Origin: Serratia symbiotica (Periphyllus acericola)
GTDB taxonomy: Bacteria > Pseudomonadota > Gammaproteobacteria > Enterobacterales > Enterobacteriaceae
Reading direction: 5' to 3'
Length of the DNA: 64,000 bases
Assembly (NCBI RefSeq): GCF_964019515.1
Contig: NZ_OZ026452.1
Coordinates: 62,001 to 126,000 of the forward strand
Shown in pieces: positions 30,251 to 42,683 of the stretch. Position 1 is the stretch's first letter, and the number at the start of each line of letters is the position of its first letter. The position numbers and the translations under genes are program-made. The notes under the pieces are model-generated. The model searched no databases and was not told the origin of the DNA. It saw nothing but the letters and a program-made list of their open reading frames with translations.

Positions 30251-31236
30251 GGCGTTGTTGAGTAAATCGAACTTTTGGCCGGCATGCGGATCAGATCACT
30301 CTCCTTCTGTCAAAATAGCGACATGCCGTGCCCAGCAAAAGTTCAACATCACCAACTGGAAGGCTTACAACAACACCCTTATCACTCGGGGTTTACTCAC
30401 TTTCTCGGTGGATGAAACGGCACTTCACGCCTGGTACTGCGAGGCAAAACCTTCTCTGCGTGGTCGCCCACCACATTATTCCGATATGGCAATCACCAGC
30501 GTATTGATGCTGAAACGGATTTTCGGCCTGACACTTCGCGCCCTCCAGGGCTTCGTCGACTCCATTGTCACACTGATCAAAGTGCCGTTGAACTGCCCGG
30601 ACGACACCTGCATCAGTAAGCGGGCGAAGTCCGGCCATGTCCCGTTTAAAACACCAACGCCAGGTGAAATTGCGCACCTCGTTATCGACTCTAGCGGGCT
30701 CAACGTGTTGGGTGAAGGGGAGTGGATGGCAAAAAAACATGGTCAGGAAAAACGGCGGATCTGGCGAAAACTGCATTTGGCCGTAGATACAGAAACACAT
30801 GAGGTCATCTGTGCTGACCTTTCCTTGAGCAATGTCACCGATATAGAAGCCTTCCCAGGTCTCATCCGTCAGAGGTACCGTAAAATCAAAGTCGCCTCGG
30901 CGGATCGGGCTTAGGATACGCGAGTGTGTGATGATGAGTTAAGGGGCAAGAAGCTCAAGGCGTTAATACCGCCCAGCAGCGGAGCCCGTTATTGGTCGGC
31001 AGACTATGCAGAGCGAAATCAATCGGTGGTGAACCAGCGCATTACCGGAGACAACACACGGTGGAAAAGTATCACAGGCTACCACCGACGTTCGATAGCG
31101 GCAACAGCGAGGTACAGAGTAAATCTGTGCATTAAACAAGATGCCGCTCGCCGGTATGCCAGAAAGTGTACGCCTTGCCTGAAAGATGCCCATTTAGGGG
31201 ACTCTTTATTCCAAATCCGATTTATTCAACAAAGCC
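30251..31236 (+). mobile_element. IS903-like element, copy E, short internal deletion
   Basis: Both ends present (GGCGTTGTTGAGTAAATC with one change; right end GGCTTTGTTGAATAAATC in complement). Length 986 bp: about 69 bp are missing near 31125, between the C-terminal catalytic region and the stop. Flanking 9-mers (accgcatga, ccgctctat) differ. It separates the accessory fragment from an IS630 remnant. Confidence 0.9.
30328..31182 (+). pseudogene. IS903-like transposase, copy E
   Basis: One G is missing at the start codon region (gtgcccag instead of gtggcccag), shared with copy H. Shared TAG at 30912-30914, Glu-to-Ala in the YREK signature, and loss of the GGHLSLRDYDGQV segment. Confidence 0.85.
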
Positions 31237-31675
31237 CCGCTCTATGCCACACAATACCGGCTCTCGGCAACCAGCGCCGAAGTGAGCCAGGATGTAACGT
31301 CGAGTTAAATAATTTATTAATTTCAATCGTTAATATCTCAGCATTCCACCGAGAACGCAGATAGACAAAGTCCTGTGGAGAACGCTGAACGAGCAAATCA
31401 AGCATCTTCAACATCGCCTCCGTGGGCCATTTTCGGAGGCGTCCAGGTGAAAGGCTTGCCAATCCTTCATAGCCGCCCAATGTGAACAAATTAACCCATC
31501 GTCCGACAGAGGAGCGGGCGGCACATAAGGTTTTACCTAGGTAAGTCAGCGTGTTGCCACGGTGTAACATCAACATGGTGATAAGGCGTCTGGCATAATT
31601 TTTATCTGGTTTTTTCTGGATAATTTTTTGCATCTGACGTCGTTCATGTCGGGGTATGGGTGCTATGATCGGCAT
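31237..31675 (-). pseudogene. IS630-family transposase, N-terminal fragment
   Basis: The minus strand encodes MPIIAPIPRHERRQMQKII followed by ARRLITMLMLHRGNTL, ARSSVGRWVNLF (helix-turn-helix) and LRSRWNAEILTIEINKLF, the DNA-binding half of IS630-type transposases. It is cut at 31236 by copy E; the DDE catalytic half is gone. About 146 of roughly 340 residues remain. Confidence 0.8.
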
Positions 31676-31842
31676 TACTCAGTTCGGTTGTGAGGGTTTA
31701 TGATATTTGGCGATTGATGAGATCGCTCAAACCGGATTGAGTTCCTTCAGTGATCTACTATTTAGCGCAGGTATTTAGGGTAGTGTGGAACTTTTAGCAA
31801 CCTGTGTACCCGTTTTCAGGTAGTCTCAATCAGGCAATGATT

Positions 31843-32394
31843 ATGACCGCGACAGCGCAGCAGTTTCAGCTTGTTAAAGACAGTATTAAAACCATCCCGG
31901 ATTACCCCAAGCTGGGCATTTTGTTCCGTGATGTTACGAGCCTGCTGGAAAAACCCCTAGCTTATGCCGCAAGCATTGAACTGCTGGCTGAGCATTATCG
32001 CACAGCAGGTGTAACCAAAGTGGTGGGTACTGAATCGCGTGGTTTCCTGTTCGGCGCGCCTGTTGCTCTGGCATTAGGTGTCGGGTTTGTGCCGGTGCGC
32101 AAGCCGGGCAAACTGCCGCGAACCACCCTCAGCGAAAGCTACGAGCTAGAGTACGGCACTGATCAGTTGGAAATCCACACCGATGCCATTTCCGTAGGTG
32201 ACAAGGTACTGGTGATTGACGACCTGCTAGCGACCGGCGGAACCGTTGCTGCTACCGTCAAGCTCATTCGCCGTCTGGGTGGAGAAGTGAAAAATGCGGC
32301 TTTCGTTATTAACCTGCCTGATCTGGGCGGTGAATTGCGTTTGAACACACTGGGTATCAAATGTTACAGCTTGATCAATTTCGCTGGTCACTAA
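31843..32394 (+). CDS. apt: Adenine phosphoribosyltransferase
   Basis: Purine salvage: adenine plus PRPP to AMP. The ATG at 31843 gives [18 protein letters not shown] and 183 residues, as in E. coli; an in-frame ATG at 31837 is too close to call but MTATAQQ is conserved. The PRPP loop [17 protein letters not shown] (about 122-138) and the flexible-loop region RKPGKLPR are intact. It is followed by dnaX as in E. coli; the upstream neighbour is replaced by IS630 debris. Confidence 0.96.
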   Translation: MTATAQQFQLVKDSIKTIPDYPKLGILFRDVTSLLEKPLAYAASIELLAEHYRTAGVTKVVGTESRGFLFGAPVALALGVGFVPVRKPGKLPRTTLSESYELEYGTDQLEIHTDAISVGDKVLVIDDLLATGGTVAATVKLIRRLGGEVKNAAFVINLPDLGGELRLNTLGIKCYSLINFAGH

Positions 32395-32485
32395 TCTGCA
32401 TTACCCCATTACAACAACAGCCTCGCGGATCGCTGTGGGGCTGTGTTAGCATGGTTCTCCAGATCACTCGACTTCTTCGGTATTA

Positions 32486-34414
32486 ATGAGCTATCAGGTT
32501 CTTGCCCGTAAGTGGCGTCCTCAAACGTTTTCAGATGTTGTCGGACAAGAACATGTCCTGACTGCACTGGCTAACGGCCTTTCGCTGGGGAGAATTCATC
32601 ATGCCTATTTGTTCTCAGGCACGCGTGGCGTGGGTAAGACCACTATTGCGCGCCTGCTGGCTAAAGGGCTGAATTGTGAAGCTGGCATCACTGCCACGCC
32701 GTGCGGTCAATGCACTAACTGCCGTGAGATTGAGCAGGGGCGTTTTTTCGATCTGATCGAGATCGACGCCGCGTCCAGAACCAAAGTGGAGGATACCCGT
32801 GATCTGCTGGATAACGCCCAGTACGCGCCAGCCCGTGGCCGCTTCAAAGTTTACCTGATCGACGAAGTACACATGCTCTCACGCCACAGTTTTAACGCCT
32901 TGTTGAAAACGCTGGAAGAGCCGCCTGCGCACGTCAAGTTCCTGCTGGCCACCACCGATCCGCAGAAATTACCGGTCACTATTCTTTCCCGCTGCTTACA
33001 GTTCCATCTCAAGGTGCTGGATGTCGAACAGATCCGCAATCAGCTACAAAGGGTTCTAATTGCGGAGCAAATCACCAGCGATACCCGTGCGTTACAATTG
33101 TTGGCGCGCGCTGCTGATGGCAGTATGCGCGATGCGCTCAGCCTAACAGACCAGGCGATCGCTGTGGGTCAGGGGCAGGTTACTGCTGCCACCGTCAACC
33201 AAATGCTCGGTACGCTTGATGACAAACAGCCATTGGCGATCCTAGAAGCGCTGGCCAGCGCTGACGGTGAGAAGGTGATGGCGCAGGTTGCGCAGTCTGC
33301 AGCGCGAGGTGTGGACTGGGAAAGCCTGCTGGTGGAGACGCTAGCACTATTGCACCGCATTGCAATGGTGCAATTGCTGCCTGCGATGTTTGATAACCAG
33401 TACGCTGCCCTTGAACAGCGGTTACGTGAGCTGGCACGCACCTTGCCGCCCGCAGACGTGCAACTTTATTACCAGACACTGCTGGTGGGGCGTAAAGAGC
33501 TGGCCTACGCGCCAGATCGCCGTATGGGGGTTGAAATGACCCTGCTGCGTGCGCTAGCGTTCCATCCCAAAGCGCTAATCGCTGAGCTGCAAAGCGAGCC
33601 CGTGCAGATAACTCAGCCAATGCAAGCGCCACAATCTCAGGATGTGCCACCGCCATTAGGCCAAGCTGCTGTACCGCAAAATCACCAACAGCCGAATTTA
33701 CCGGATGCCACCACCCAGTTGTTAAAAGCACGTAGTCAACTGCGGCAGCAGGGAGCATCCACAGCAAAAAAGCATGAACCTACGGCGTTAGGAAGAGCGC
33801 AGTCGGCAAGCTCAGCGCTGGAGCGATTGGCTTCTGTGACTGAGCGCAGCCAGCAGCGTCAGGCAGAAAAAATCGTGCCGGAAAAAACAGTCAAGCCAGA
33901 AGCCTACCGCTGGCGTGCTTCAGGAGAGCCGGAGGTAGCGCCGACGGTGCTGAGGACGCCCAATGCGCTACGCACGGCGCTGGAGCATGAGAAAACTCCG
34001 GAAATGTCGGCCAAGCTGGTGGTGGAGTCGCTTGAGCGTGATACCTGGGCGGCGGAAATTGCCAAACTGAAGCTGCCAAAGTTAGTGCAGCAGTTGACGT
34101 TGAATGCTTTTAAGCAGCAACAGGAAGCGGGCAATATTTGTCTCCACCTTCGGTCTGCGCAATGTCACCTGAATTCGTCCTCGGCGCAGAAGACACTGGC
34201 TGACGCGCTCAGCGAGCTATATGGCCGCCCGGTCGAACTGAGCGTGGTGTTAGATGATAATTCGGCGGAACGGACTCCGCTGGAATGGCGGCAAGCCATT
34301 TATGAAGAAAAACTGGCGCAGGTGCGCCAGTCCATCGTTGCGGATACCCATATTCAGACGCTGCGCCGCTTCTTTGACGCGGAACTGGATGAAGACAGTA
34401 TTCGCCCTATTTAA
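32486..34414 (+). CDS. dnaX: DNA polymerase III tau/gamma subunit
   Basis: Clamp-loader ATPase (gamma) and replisome organiser (tau). The 642 residues show Walker A GTRGVGKTTIARLL (45-58), the zinc Cys of LNC...TPCGQCTNC, Walker B IDEVHMLS, and sensor SRCLQFHL. A programmed -1 frameshift site at codons 427-429 would yield a gamma form ending K-K-A-stop at about 430 residues, against 431 in E. coli. The linker after it is Gln/Ala-rich and the C-terminal tau domain (LTLNAFKQ...VELSVVLDD) is complete. Confidence 0.96.
   Translation: MSYQVLARKWRPQTFSDVVGQEHVLTALANGLSLGRIHHAYLFSGTRGVGKTTIARLLAKGLNCEAGITATPCGQCTNCREIEQGRFFDLIEIDAASRTKVEDTRDLLDNAQYAPARGRFKVYLIDEVHMLSRHSFNALLKTLEEPPAHVKFLLATTDPQKLPVTILSRCLQFHLKVLDVEQIRNQLQRVLIAEQITSDTRALQLLARAADGSMRDALSLTDQAIAVGQGQVTAATVNQMLGTLDDKQPLAILEALASADGEKVMAQVAQSAARGVDWESLLVETLALLHRIAMVQLLPAMFDNQYAALEQRLRELARTLPPADVQLYYQTLLVGRKELAYAPDRRMGVEMTLLRALAFHPKALIAELQSEPVQITQPMQAPQSQDVPPPLGQAAVPQNHQQPNLPDATTQLLKARSQLRQQGASTAKKHEPTALGRAQSASSALERLASVTERSQQRQAEKIVPEKTVKPEAYRWRASGEPEVAPTVLRTPNALRTALEHEKTPEMSAKLVVESLERDTWAAEIAKLKLPKLVQQLTLNAFKQQQEAGNICLHLRSAQCHLNSSSAQKTLADALSELYGRPVELSVVLDDNSAERTPLEWRQAIYEEKLAQVRQSIVADTHIQTLRRFFDAELDEDSIRPI
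33750..33777 (+). promoter_or_regulatory. dnaX programmed -1 ribosomal frameshift signal
   Basis: The slippery heptamer A-AAA-AAG (33766-33772) is in the correct phase. The stimulatory Shine-Dalgarno-like AGGGAG (33750-33755) lies 10 bases upstream, as in E. coli. After slippage the -1 frame reads GCA then TGA (33775-33777). A downstream stem is weak here (CCTA/TAGG). Confidence 0.9.
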
Positions 34415-34449
34415 ACGTAAATGCTGCGTACTGTGTGCAGCCTAAGTGA

Positions 34450-34790
<341 letters not shown>

Positions 34791-34791
<1 letters not shown>

Positions 34792-35400
34792 GGCAAACCA
34801 GCCCGCTGCTTGAATTATTGATAGAGGCGCTGCGCTGCCTGCCGGGCGTGCGCGCAAAACCAGCTCAGCGCATGGCGTTCCAACTGCTCCAACGCGATCG
34901 TAGCGGCGGCATGCGTCTGGGGAAGGCACTGACGCGTGCCATGTCGGAAATCGGCTACTGTGCCGACTGCCGCACTTTCACCGAGCAAGATATTTGCACC
35001 ATTTGCGCCAATCCACGCGGTCAACAAAATGGCCAGATTTACGTGGTGGAGACTCCGTCTGATATTCACGCCATTGAACAGACTGGACAGTTCGCCGGAC
35101 GCTACTTTGTGTTGATGGTGCGCCTGTCACCGCTGGATGGTATAGGCCCTGGTGATATTGGCCTGGATCGGTTGGGGCAACGGCTGGAGAAGGAACGCAT
35201 TACTGAAATCATCCTTGCCACCAACCCAACGGTGGAAGGGGAGGCCACCGCCAACTACATCGCCGAGATGTGCGGCAAATATGGCGTGCCCGCCAGCCGG
35301 ATCGCTCACTGCGTACCGGTAGGTGGCGAATTAGGATGGTCGATGGCACACCACGCTGTCGTATTCTCTGGCCGGTCGTCATGCAATCAGGTTCCCCTGA
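34791..35400 (+). pseudogene. recR: Recombination protein RecR, start lost and C-terminus frameshifted
   Basis: RecR loads RecA with RecF/RecO at gaps. The codon at the ancestral ATG is AGG (34791-34793), followed in frame by [19 protein letters not shown]. The zinc finger [16 protein letters not shown] and Toprim part ([41 protein letters not shown]) are intact. The helix-hairpin-helix reads GVRAKPAQ instead of GVGPKSAQ. After GGEL a one-base loss shifts the frame; MVDGT and then the ending GRHAIRF appear in other frames. A weak TTG at 34818 could start a 229-residue product with a foreign tail. Probably non-functional. Confidence 0.8.
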
Positions 35401-35529
35401 TGGAGCCATTCGGCTCCGTCAGCTATTGTGCAAAAATTTCACGCCAGTCGCTTGAAAAACATCGCCCTGATCCCCACCTGATACGCATTATTATGCGATC
35501 TTGGTAACCATTGTCTTTTGAGGTAATCA

Positions 35530-37401
35530 ATGAATATGAAAGGTCAAGAAACCCGTGGGTTCCAGTCTGAAGTAAAGCAACTGCTTAATTTGATGATTCA
35601 TTCGCTATACTCCAACAAAGAGATTTTTTTGCGCGAGTTGATCTCCAACGCCTCGGATGCTGCTGACAAATTGCGTTTCCACGCATTGTCCGCGCCTGAG
35701 CTGTATGAAGGTGATGGTGAACTACGTGTGCGCCTGTCCTTTGATAAAGAGCAGCGTACACTGACCCTCTCTGATAACGGCATTGGCATGAGCCGTGAAG
35801 AAGTGATCGAGAACCTTGGCACCATTGCCAAATCAGGCACTAAGGATTTCCTTAAGTCTATCGGTTCCGACCAGGCTAAAGACAGCCAACTGATCGGTCA
35901 GTTTGGTGTCGGTTTCTATTCCGCGTTTATTGTAGCAGACAAAGTGACAGTGCGTACCCGTGCCGCAGGTGCCCCCGCCGATGAAGGCGTGTTATGGGAG
36001 TCCACAGGGGAGGGAGACTACACTATCGCTGACATTACCAAAGAGACCCACGGCACTGAGGTCACTCTGCATCTGCGTGAAGGTGAAGATGAGTATCTCG
36101 ACGCCTGGCGTTTGCGTTCGGTGATCGGAAAATACTCCGATCACATCGCGCTGCCGGTGGAAATTGAGAGAAAAAACGAAGAAGACGGCACCATCACTTG
36201 GGAAAAGATCAACAAGGCGCAGGCTCTGTGGAAGCGTAACAAGGCTGATATCACCGACGAAGAGTACAAAGAGTTTTACAAGCATATCGCCCATGACTTC
36301 ACTGATCCGTTGATCTGGAGTCTTAACCGGGTGGAAGGCAAGCAAGAGTATACCAGCTTGCTGTATATCCCGGCTCAGGCACCGTGGGACATGTGGAATC
36401 GCGATCATAAACATGGCCTGAAGCTGTATGTCCAGCGTGTGTTTATCATGGACGATGCTGAACAGTTTATGCCGAACTACCTGCGCTTCGTGCGCGGCCT
36501 TATAGATTCAAATGATCTGCCACTAAATATCTCGCGTGAAATGCTGCAAGATAGCCGCATAACCCAGAGCCTGCGTGGCGCACTGACCAAGCGTGTACTT
36601 CAGATGCTGGAGAAGCGGGCGAAGGACGATACTGAAAGCTATCAGAAATTCTGGCAGCAGTTCGGCCTGGTACTGAAGGAAGGCCCAGCGGAAGACAACG
36701 GCAACCAAGAAGCGATCGCCAAGCTGCTGCGTTTCGCATCTACCCACAGCGATAGCTTGGCGCAAACTGTATCGTTGGAAGAATACGTTGGCCGTATGGT
36801 TGAAGGGCAGGATAAAATTTACTACATCACTGCCGATAGCTATGCCGCCGCCAAGAGTAGCCCACATCTGGAGTTGTTCCGCAAGAAAGGCATCGAAGTG
36901 TTGCTATTATCCGACCGCATCGATGAATGGATGATGAGCTATCTGACAGAGTACGACGGCAAGCCGTTCCAGTCAGTGAGCAAAGCCGATGAAGCGCTGG
37001 ACAAACTGGCGGACGAAACTGAAGAGCAAAAGGCCGCCGAGCAGCAATTGGAACCCTTTATCGAGCGTGTGAAGACGTTGCTGGGTGAACGTGTAAAGGA
37101 CGTGCGCCTGACGCATCGCCTGACCGATACCCCAGCAGTGGTCATTACCGGTGCCGACGAGATGAGTACTCAAATGGCTAAGCTGTTCGCTGCTGCGGGT
37201 CAGCAAGCGCCGGAAGTAAAATACATTTTTGAGCTGAATCCTGAGCATACCCTGGTTAAACATGCCTCCGATGTGGCTGATAACGAACAATTCGCTGAAT
37301 GGATCGATCTGTTGCTGGATCAAGCGCTGTTGGCAGAACGCGGTACGTTGGAGGACCCAAACCAGTTCATCCACCGAATGAATAAATTGCTCTCCGTATA
37401 A
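35530..37401 (+). CDS. htpG: Chaperone HtpG (Hsp90)
   Basis: Cytosolic Hsp90. The 623 residues include the GHKL ATPase motifs [11 protein letters not shown] (about 37), [17 protein letters not shown] (about 79), [12 protein letters not shown] and [11 protein letters not shown] (about 117-127), then middle and C-terminal dimerisation domains. Length and position between recR and adk match E. coli. No lesions. Confidence 0.97.
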   Translation: MNMKGQETRGFQSEVKQLLNLMIHSLYSNKEIFLRELISNASDAADKLRFHALSAPELYEGDGELRVRLSFDKEQRTLTLSDNGIGMSREEVIENLGTIAKSGTKDFLKSIGSDQAKDSQLIGQFGVGFYSAFIVADKVTVRTRAAGAPADEGVLWESTGEGDYTIADITKETHGTEVTLHLREGEDEYLDAWRLRSVIGKYSDHIALPVEIERKNEEDGTITWEKINKAQALWKRNKADITDEEYKEFYKHIAHDFTDPLIWSLNRVEGKQEYTSLLYIPAQAPWDMWNRDHKHGLKLYVQRVFIMDDAEQFMPNYLRFVRGLIDSNDLPLNISREMLQDSRITQSLRGALTKRVLQMLEKRAKDDTESYQKFWQQFGLVLKEGPAEDNGNQEAIAKLLRFASTHSDSLAQTVSLEEYVGRMVEGQDKIYYITADSYAAAKSSPHLELFRKKGIEVLLLSDRIDEWMMSYLTEYDGKPFQSVSKADEALDKLADETEEQKAAEQQLEPFIERVKTLLGERVKDVRLTHRLTDTPAVVITGADEMSTQMAKLFAAAGQQAPEVKYIFELNPEHTLVKHASDVADNEQFAEWIDLLLDQALLAERGTLEDPNQFIHRMNKLLSV

Positions 37402-37412
37402 TACAGAAACTA

Positions 37413-37456
37413 TGCGCCCCTGACTGACACATTTGGGGCGTATTGCCGATTTTTCT
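37413..37456 (+). terminator. Probable terminator after htpG
   Basis: CGCCCC (37415-37420) pairs with GGGGCG (37435-37440), followed shortly by GATTTTTC. It lies 13 bases past the htpG stop. Confidence 0.5.
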
Positions 37457-37582
37457 CTACATATCCCCTCTTTTCCCTGAATTTTTTCTTATGATTTACA
37501 ATTAATTTCCTTTGCGTAACCTTGAGCGACTCCCCCTTGAAATGATATGGTGGTGTGTTTTTGCCATTTTTTTAAAAACTCA

Positions 37583-38360
<778 letters not shown>

Positions 38361-38380
38361 TCGATTTCATTGCTTGCATA

Positions 38381-38410
38381 GCGCCAGACCTCAGGTCTGG
38401 CGTTTTTTTT
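38381..38410 (+). terminator. Rho-independent terminator after adk
   Basis: CGCCAGACC, TCA loop, GGTCTGGCG, then eight T. A 9-bp perfect stem 20 bases after the stop. Confidence 0.92.
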
Positions 38411-38532
38411 GCCATTCTTCCATCGAATAGTGATCGCCGCAGCTTGTAGCGTACGCGCCCTTTAATATCCCTCCGCAAATGGTGTATAGGTGTATAAATG
38501 CCTGTATTTTCATCAGCAGCAGGGAACTGGGG

Positions 38533-39183
38533 ATGTTCGGACAAACCAATTTTCTGGCGGAGGCCACCGCGCGCCAGATTGTGCAGCGGGTGATTAGCAT
38601 CATCAGCCACTGCGTGATCGGCATATCCGGCGAGCCGACCGAGGTGCGCGCCTATGCTGAACTGGTGAAGAAGATGGCGGCGGAGCTGATGGTGGAACAG
38701 ATGGCGCTGCTGGACCAGAACCAGTGGGAAAAATGCTATCGTGAAGAGTTGGCGAACCAACTACTGTAGCCGCAGCTGTTACGCGAACTGCTGACTGATC
38801 TGGAGGCGGCCCAGCGCAAGGCGCTGATCGCCATCACCGGATTCAACGAGATGATCCTGCTGCGCCCGGCCTGCATGGCGCAGGGGGCTTGTCGTTCAAA
38901 CCTGACGGCGCGCGCCACCCAGGCGCTGGCGCAGCGGCTGAAGCATTAGCTGGGCCGCACCTGGCAGGTAGTGGGCGCGCAGGATGAAAAAGTAGGGCTG
39001 CGCGGCACCCTGCGGCACGATTTTTCGCAAAATTGTGATCAAACGCAGACTGCCGCGCAGTTGCATATCCACGTCAATACCCTGCGCTACCGGCTACAGC
39101 GGATCGAAGCGATTACTGGACTAAAAATCAATTAGTTAACCGACTCGCTGCGGCTATATATCGGCATGCTGATGCACGACTGA
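38533..39183 (+). pseudogene. cdaR: Sugar-diacid/glycerate regulator CdaR-like, degraded
   Basis: Begins FLAEATARQIVQRVISII (diacid recognition domain), resumes after a deletion at IGISGEPTEVRAYAELVKKMAAEL, and ends with the PucR-type helix-turn-helix QLHIHVNTLRYRLQRIEAITGL. Several in-frame TAG codons and a large internal deletion destroy it. It would have activated the adjacent transporter and kinase genes. Base composition is clearly more GC-rich than in neighbouring intact genes. Confidence 0.8.
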
Positions 39184-39302
39184 GTTGTGCCAACCCACAA
39201 TTTCGCTGCCGTTTTAGCGGCGGTTTTTTGTCTTTTCCTCTCAGGCTTATTGCCGACGGCCAGGATAAGGTTGACTGCACATCAACCACGGGGAAAACAA
39301 TA

Positions 39303-40433
39303 ATGGCAACCGTATCCACTCTGTGGGCACTGGTGGCGTTAACCGTCGCCATCGTCCTGATCTTACGCAAGGTTCCGCCGGCCTACGGCATGATTGCTGG
39401 CGGGCGGCCTGTGCGGCGGTGCCGATCTGGTGCAGACCGTCACGCTGATGATCGGTGGCGAGCAGGGCATCACTAACGCCGTGATGCGCATTCTGGCGGT
39501 CGGCGTGTTGGCCGGGGTGCTGATCGAATTCGGCGCGGCGCACACCATCGCCTAAACCATCGTGCGCAAAGTCGGTGAAATCCGGGCGCTGCTGTCGCTG
39601 TCGATAGCTACACTGATCCTGACGGCGGTAGGAGTATTTATCGACGTGGCAGTAATCACCGTGGCACCGAGCGCGCTGTCCATCGCGCAGAAGGCCGGGA
39701 TCTCGCACGCGGCGATCCTGCTGGCGATGATCGGCGGCGGAAAAGTCGGCAACGTGATGTCGCCGAACCCCAATACCATCGCGGCAGCTGACAACTTTCA
39801 CGTGCCGCTCACCTCGGTGATGATGGCAGGTATCGTACCGGGCCTTGTGCGGACTAGTGGTGACTTATCTGCTGGCGCGGCGCCTGAGCGACAAGGGCAG
39901 CCTGGTGATAGCGGAGGAACTGACGCAGCACGCTGAAGGCGCGCGTCCGGGGTTTGCCGCGGCGATCAGCGCGCCGCTGGTGGCGATTTTGCTGCTGTCA
40001 CTGTGGCCGATTGTCGGCACCTGTGGCGATCATGCTGCTCGGTACCGGCACACTGGCGGGCATCATCGCCAACTCGGCGCTGAAGGACGTGCTGATCACC
40101 TTCCTGCCGGCCTAGCTGCTGGCACCGCTGTCCGGCGCGCTGATATCGATGGCTACCGCCTCGACCACCGCAAGCACCGCGTTGGCGTCCGGCGTATTCA
40201 GCAGCACGCTGTTGGAGCTGGGCGTCAGTGGGCTGGCCGACGCGCCGATGATCCACGCCGGTGCCACTGTGCTGGATCACCTGCCGTACTGCAGCTTCTT
40301 CCATGCGACCGGCGGCAGCGTCAATATGGCGGTGCACGAGAGGTTGAAACTGTTGCCGTATGAAACGCAGGTGGGCTTTACCATCGCGGCAGTTTCGGCG
40401 CTGATGTTTGGCGTATTTAATTTGGCGGGATAA
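39303..40433 (+). pseudogene. GntP-family glycerate/gluconate permease, broken
   Basis: MATVSTLWALVALTVAIVLILRKVPPAYGMIAG starts the protein. Frameshifts near 39405 and 39848, a TAA at 39553-39555 (HTIA-stop-TIV) and a lesion near 40020-40115 interrupt it. Segments such as AGISHAAILLAMIGGGKVGNV, NPNTIAAADNFHVPL and STTASTALASGVFSSTLLELG identify the GntP family. It would import the substrate of the following kinase. Confidence 0.82.
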
Positions 40434-40451
40434 GAAAGAGTAATAAAAACG

Positions 40452-41572
40452 TTGAAGAAAGTGGTCATAGCACCGGATTCTTTCAAGGAGAGCCTGAGCG
40501 CGCTGGAGGTTGCTAATGCGATTGAGTGCGGCTTCAGCCAAATCTTTCCGCAGGTGCGGTATATCAAGCTGCCGATGGCTAATGGCGGCGAGGGCACGGT
40601 GGAATCGATGGTGACGGCCACCGGCAGCGTAATTATCGAACTCGAGGTGACCGGGCCGCTGGGGCGGCCGGTACAGGCGTTTTACGGCCTGCTGGGCGAT
40701 GGCGAAACCGCGGTTATTGAAATGGCCGCCGCTTCCGGCCTGCATCTGGTGCATAATGGCCAGCGTGACCCGCGCGTCACCACCAGCTACGGCACCGGTG
40801 AACTGATGCTGGCGGCGCTAGCGCGCGGGGTGAAGGCGATGGTTCTCGGCATCGGCGGCAGCGCAACCAACGACGGCGGTGCCGGCATGATGCAGGCGCT
40901 GGGTGCCCGCTCAGCGTCAGCCTCTGCCCCCGGGTGGCGCGGCGCTGGCGCAATTGGCGCATATCTATCTGGCCGGGCTGGATCCCCGCCTGCGGCAGTT
41001 GAGCATCACCGCCGCCTGCGACGTTGATAATCCACTGTGCGGCGAGAAGGGCGCATCGGCGGTATTCGGGCCCGCAGAAGGGCACCACGCCGCAGATGGT
41101 GGTACAGCTCTATGCGGCGCTGCGCCACTACGGCGAACTGATGGAGCAGGTTACCGGCCGTGAGATCGTCCGCCATCCGGGCACCGGGGCGGCCGGGGGA
41201 ATGGGCGCGGCGTTGTTCAGCATGCTCAAAGCCCGGCTGCGGCCGGGCATTGAGATCGTGATTGAAACCCTGCGGCTGGAAGAGGCGGTGCGCGGTGCCG
41301 ATCTGGTGATCACCGGCGAAGGTCGGCTGGACAGCCAGTCGATCCACCGCAAAACGCCGATCGGCGTGGCGCGGGTGGCCAAGCGCCAAGGCCTACCGGT
41401 GATCGGCATCGCCGGCAGCCTGGCACCGTATTATCCGGTAGTGCATCTGCACGGCATCGACGCCGCATTTTCGGTGCTCGATCGCATCGTCACGCTGGAG
41501 GAAGTGCTGGCGGGTGCGGCGCACAATCTGGAGGTCACGGCGCGCAACGTGGCGGCTGGCGAAGAGATGTGA
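40452..41572 (+). pseudogene. garK: Glycerate kinase, frameshifted
   Basis: [53 protein letters not shown] are classic glycerate 2-kinase motifs. After ALGARS a shift moves to [11 protein letters not shown]...[15 protein letters not shown], and a second shift near 41070 to GPQKGTTPQMV...TGAAGGMGAAL...LVITGEGRLDSQSI. The only start is TTG (40452). With the permease and CdaR remnants it formed a glycerate-use operon, GC-rich and now entirely dead. The symbol could equally be glxK. Confidence 0.85.
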
Positions 41573-41718
41573 GGCCGAATAGCGTCGTTATGGACGGTGC
41601 CTGTTGCTGATATCGGTTCCGACGAAGAGCTTTTCCGTTACAATAGATCGCATTAGTGGCTGCTGACATCCCGACCCAGAACGGGATGCCGGCCGGAAAG
41701 GTAACGAGGGGAACTGAG

Positions 41719-42681
41719 ATGAAGCAAGAGAAACACGGCGTATTGCTGGTAAACCTGGGGACGCCAGATGCGCCAACCTCATCGGCGGTAAAATGTTACC
41801 TAAAAGAATTCCTCAGTGATGGCCGCGTAGTTAACACCTCACCGTTGCTTTGGTGGGTTATCCTTAACGGCGCGATCTTACCGTGGCGATCGCCGCGCGT
41901 CGCCAAGTTGTATCAGTCAATCTGGATGGAAGAAGGTTCTCCGCTATTGGTCTACAGCCGTCGTCAACAGCGGGCGCTGGCCGAGCGTATACCGAATATT
42001 CCCGTCGAGTTGGGCATGAGCTATGGTTCGCCAAGCTTGGCGGAAGCGATCAGTAAGCTGCTGGCTCAAGACATAACTAACCTGGTGGTGCTGCCGCTAT
42101 ACCCGCAATACTCCTGCTCGACCAGTGCAGCGGTATGGGACGGTGTGGCGCGCGTCCTTAAGGGCTATTGCTGTTTACCATCGATCAGGTTTATCCGCGA
42201 TTACGCCACACACCCAGCCTATATCTTTGCGCTACAGCAAAGCGTTGAACACTCATTGGCTGAACATGGTCAGCCGGATCGCCTGATACTTTCGTTCCAC
42301 GGTATCCCCAAGCGCTATGCACGTCTGGGGGATGATTACCCGCAGAGCTGTGAAGATACGCAGCGTGCGCTGACTGCCACGCTGCCGTTATCGCCGGAAC
42401 GGGTGATGATGACCTACCAATCACGCTTTGGTTGTGAGCCGTGGCTGACGCCATATACTGACGAAACGCTGCAAAGCCTTCCGGCGCAGGGCGTGAAACA
42501 TATTCAATTGATCTGCCCCGGTTTCTCGGCGGACTGTTTGGAAACGTTGGAGGAGATCAAAGAGCAAAACCGTGAGATATTCCTCAAGGCTGGCGGCGAG
42601 AAGTTTGAGTATATTTCTGCACTGAATGACGAACCGGCACATATTGATATGATTCAGCAATTGGTGATGGAGTGTACTTAA
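41719..42681 (+). CDS. hemH: Ferrochelatase
   Basis: Inserts Fe2+ into protoporphyrin IX, the last step of haem synthesis. The ATG at 41719 gives [19 protein letters not shown] and 320 residues, as in E. coli. The metal ligand/catalytic His is in [10 protein letters not shown] (about 194) and the Glu in [15 protein letters not shown] (about 264). In E. coli it follows adk directly; here the dead glycerate cluster lies between them. Intact. Confidence 0.96.
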   Translation: MKQEKHGVLLVNLGTPDAPTSSAVKCYLKEFLSDGRVVNTSPLLWWVILNGAILPWRSPRVAKLYQSIWMEEGSPLLVYSRRQQRALAERIPNIPVELGMSYGSPSLAEAISKLLAQDITNLVVLPLYPQYSCSTSAAVWDGVARVLKGYCCLPSIRFIRDYATHPAYIFALQQSVEHSLAEHGQPDRLILSFHGIPKRYARLGDDYPQSCEDTQRALTATLPLSPERVMMTYQSRFGCEPWLTPYTDETLQSLPAQGVKHIQLICPGFSADCLETLEEIKEQNREIFLKAGGEKFEYISALNDEPAHIDMIQQLVMECT

Positions 42682-42683
42682 AG

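Noticed and set aside
39247..39801. 184-codon minus-strand frame, His/Gln-rich
   Set aside because: Shadow of the GC-rich permease remnant; composition is typical of antisense high-GC frames.
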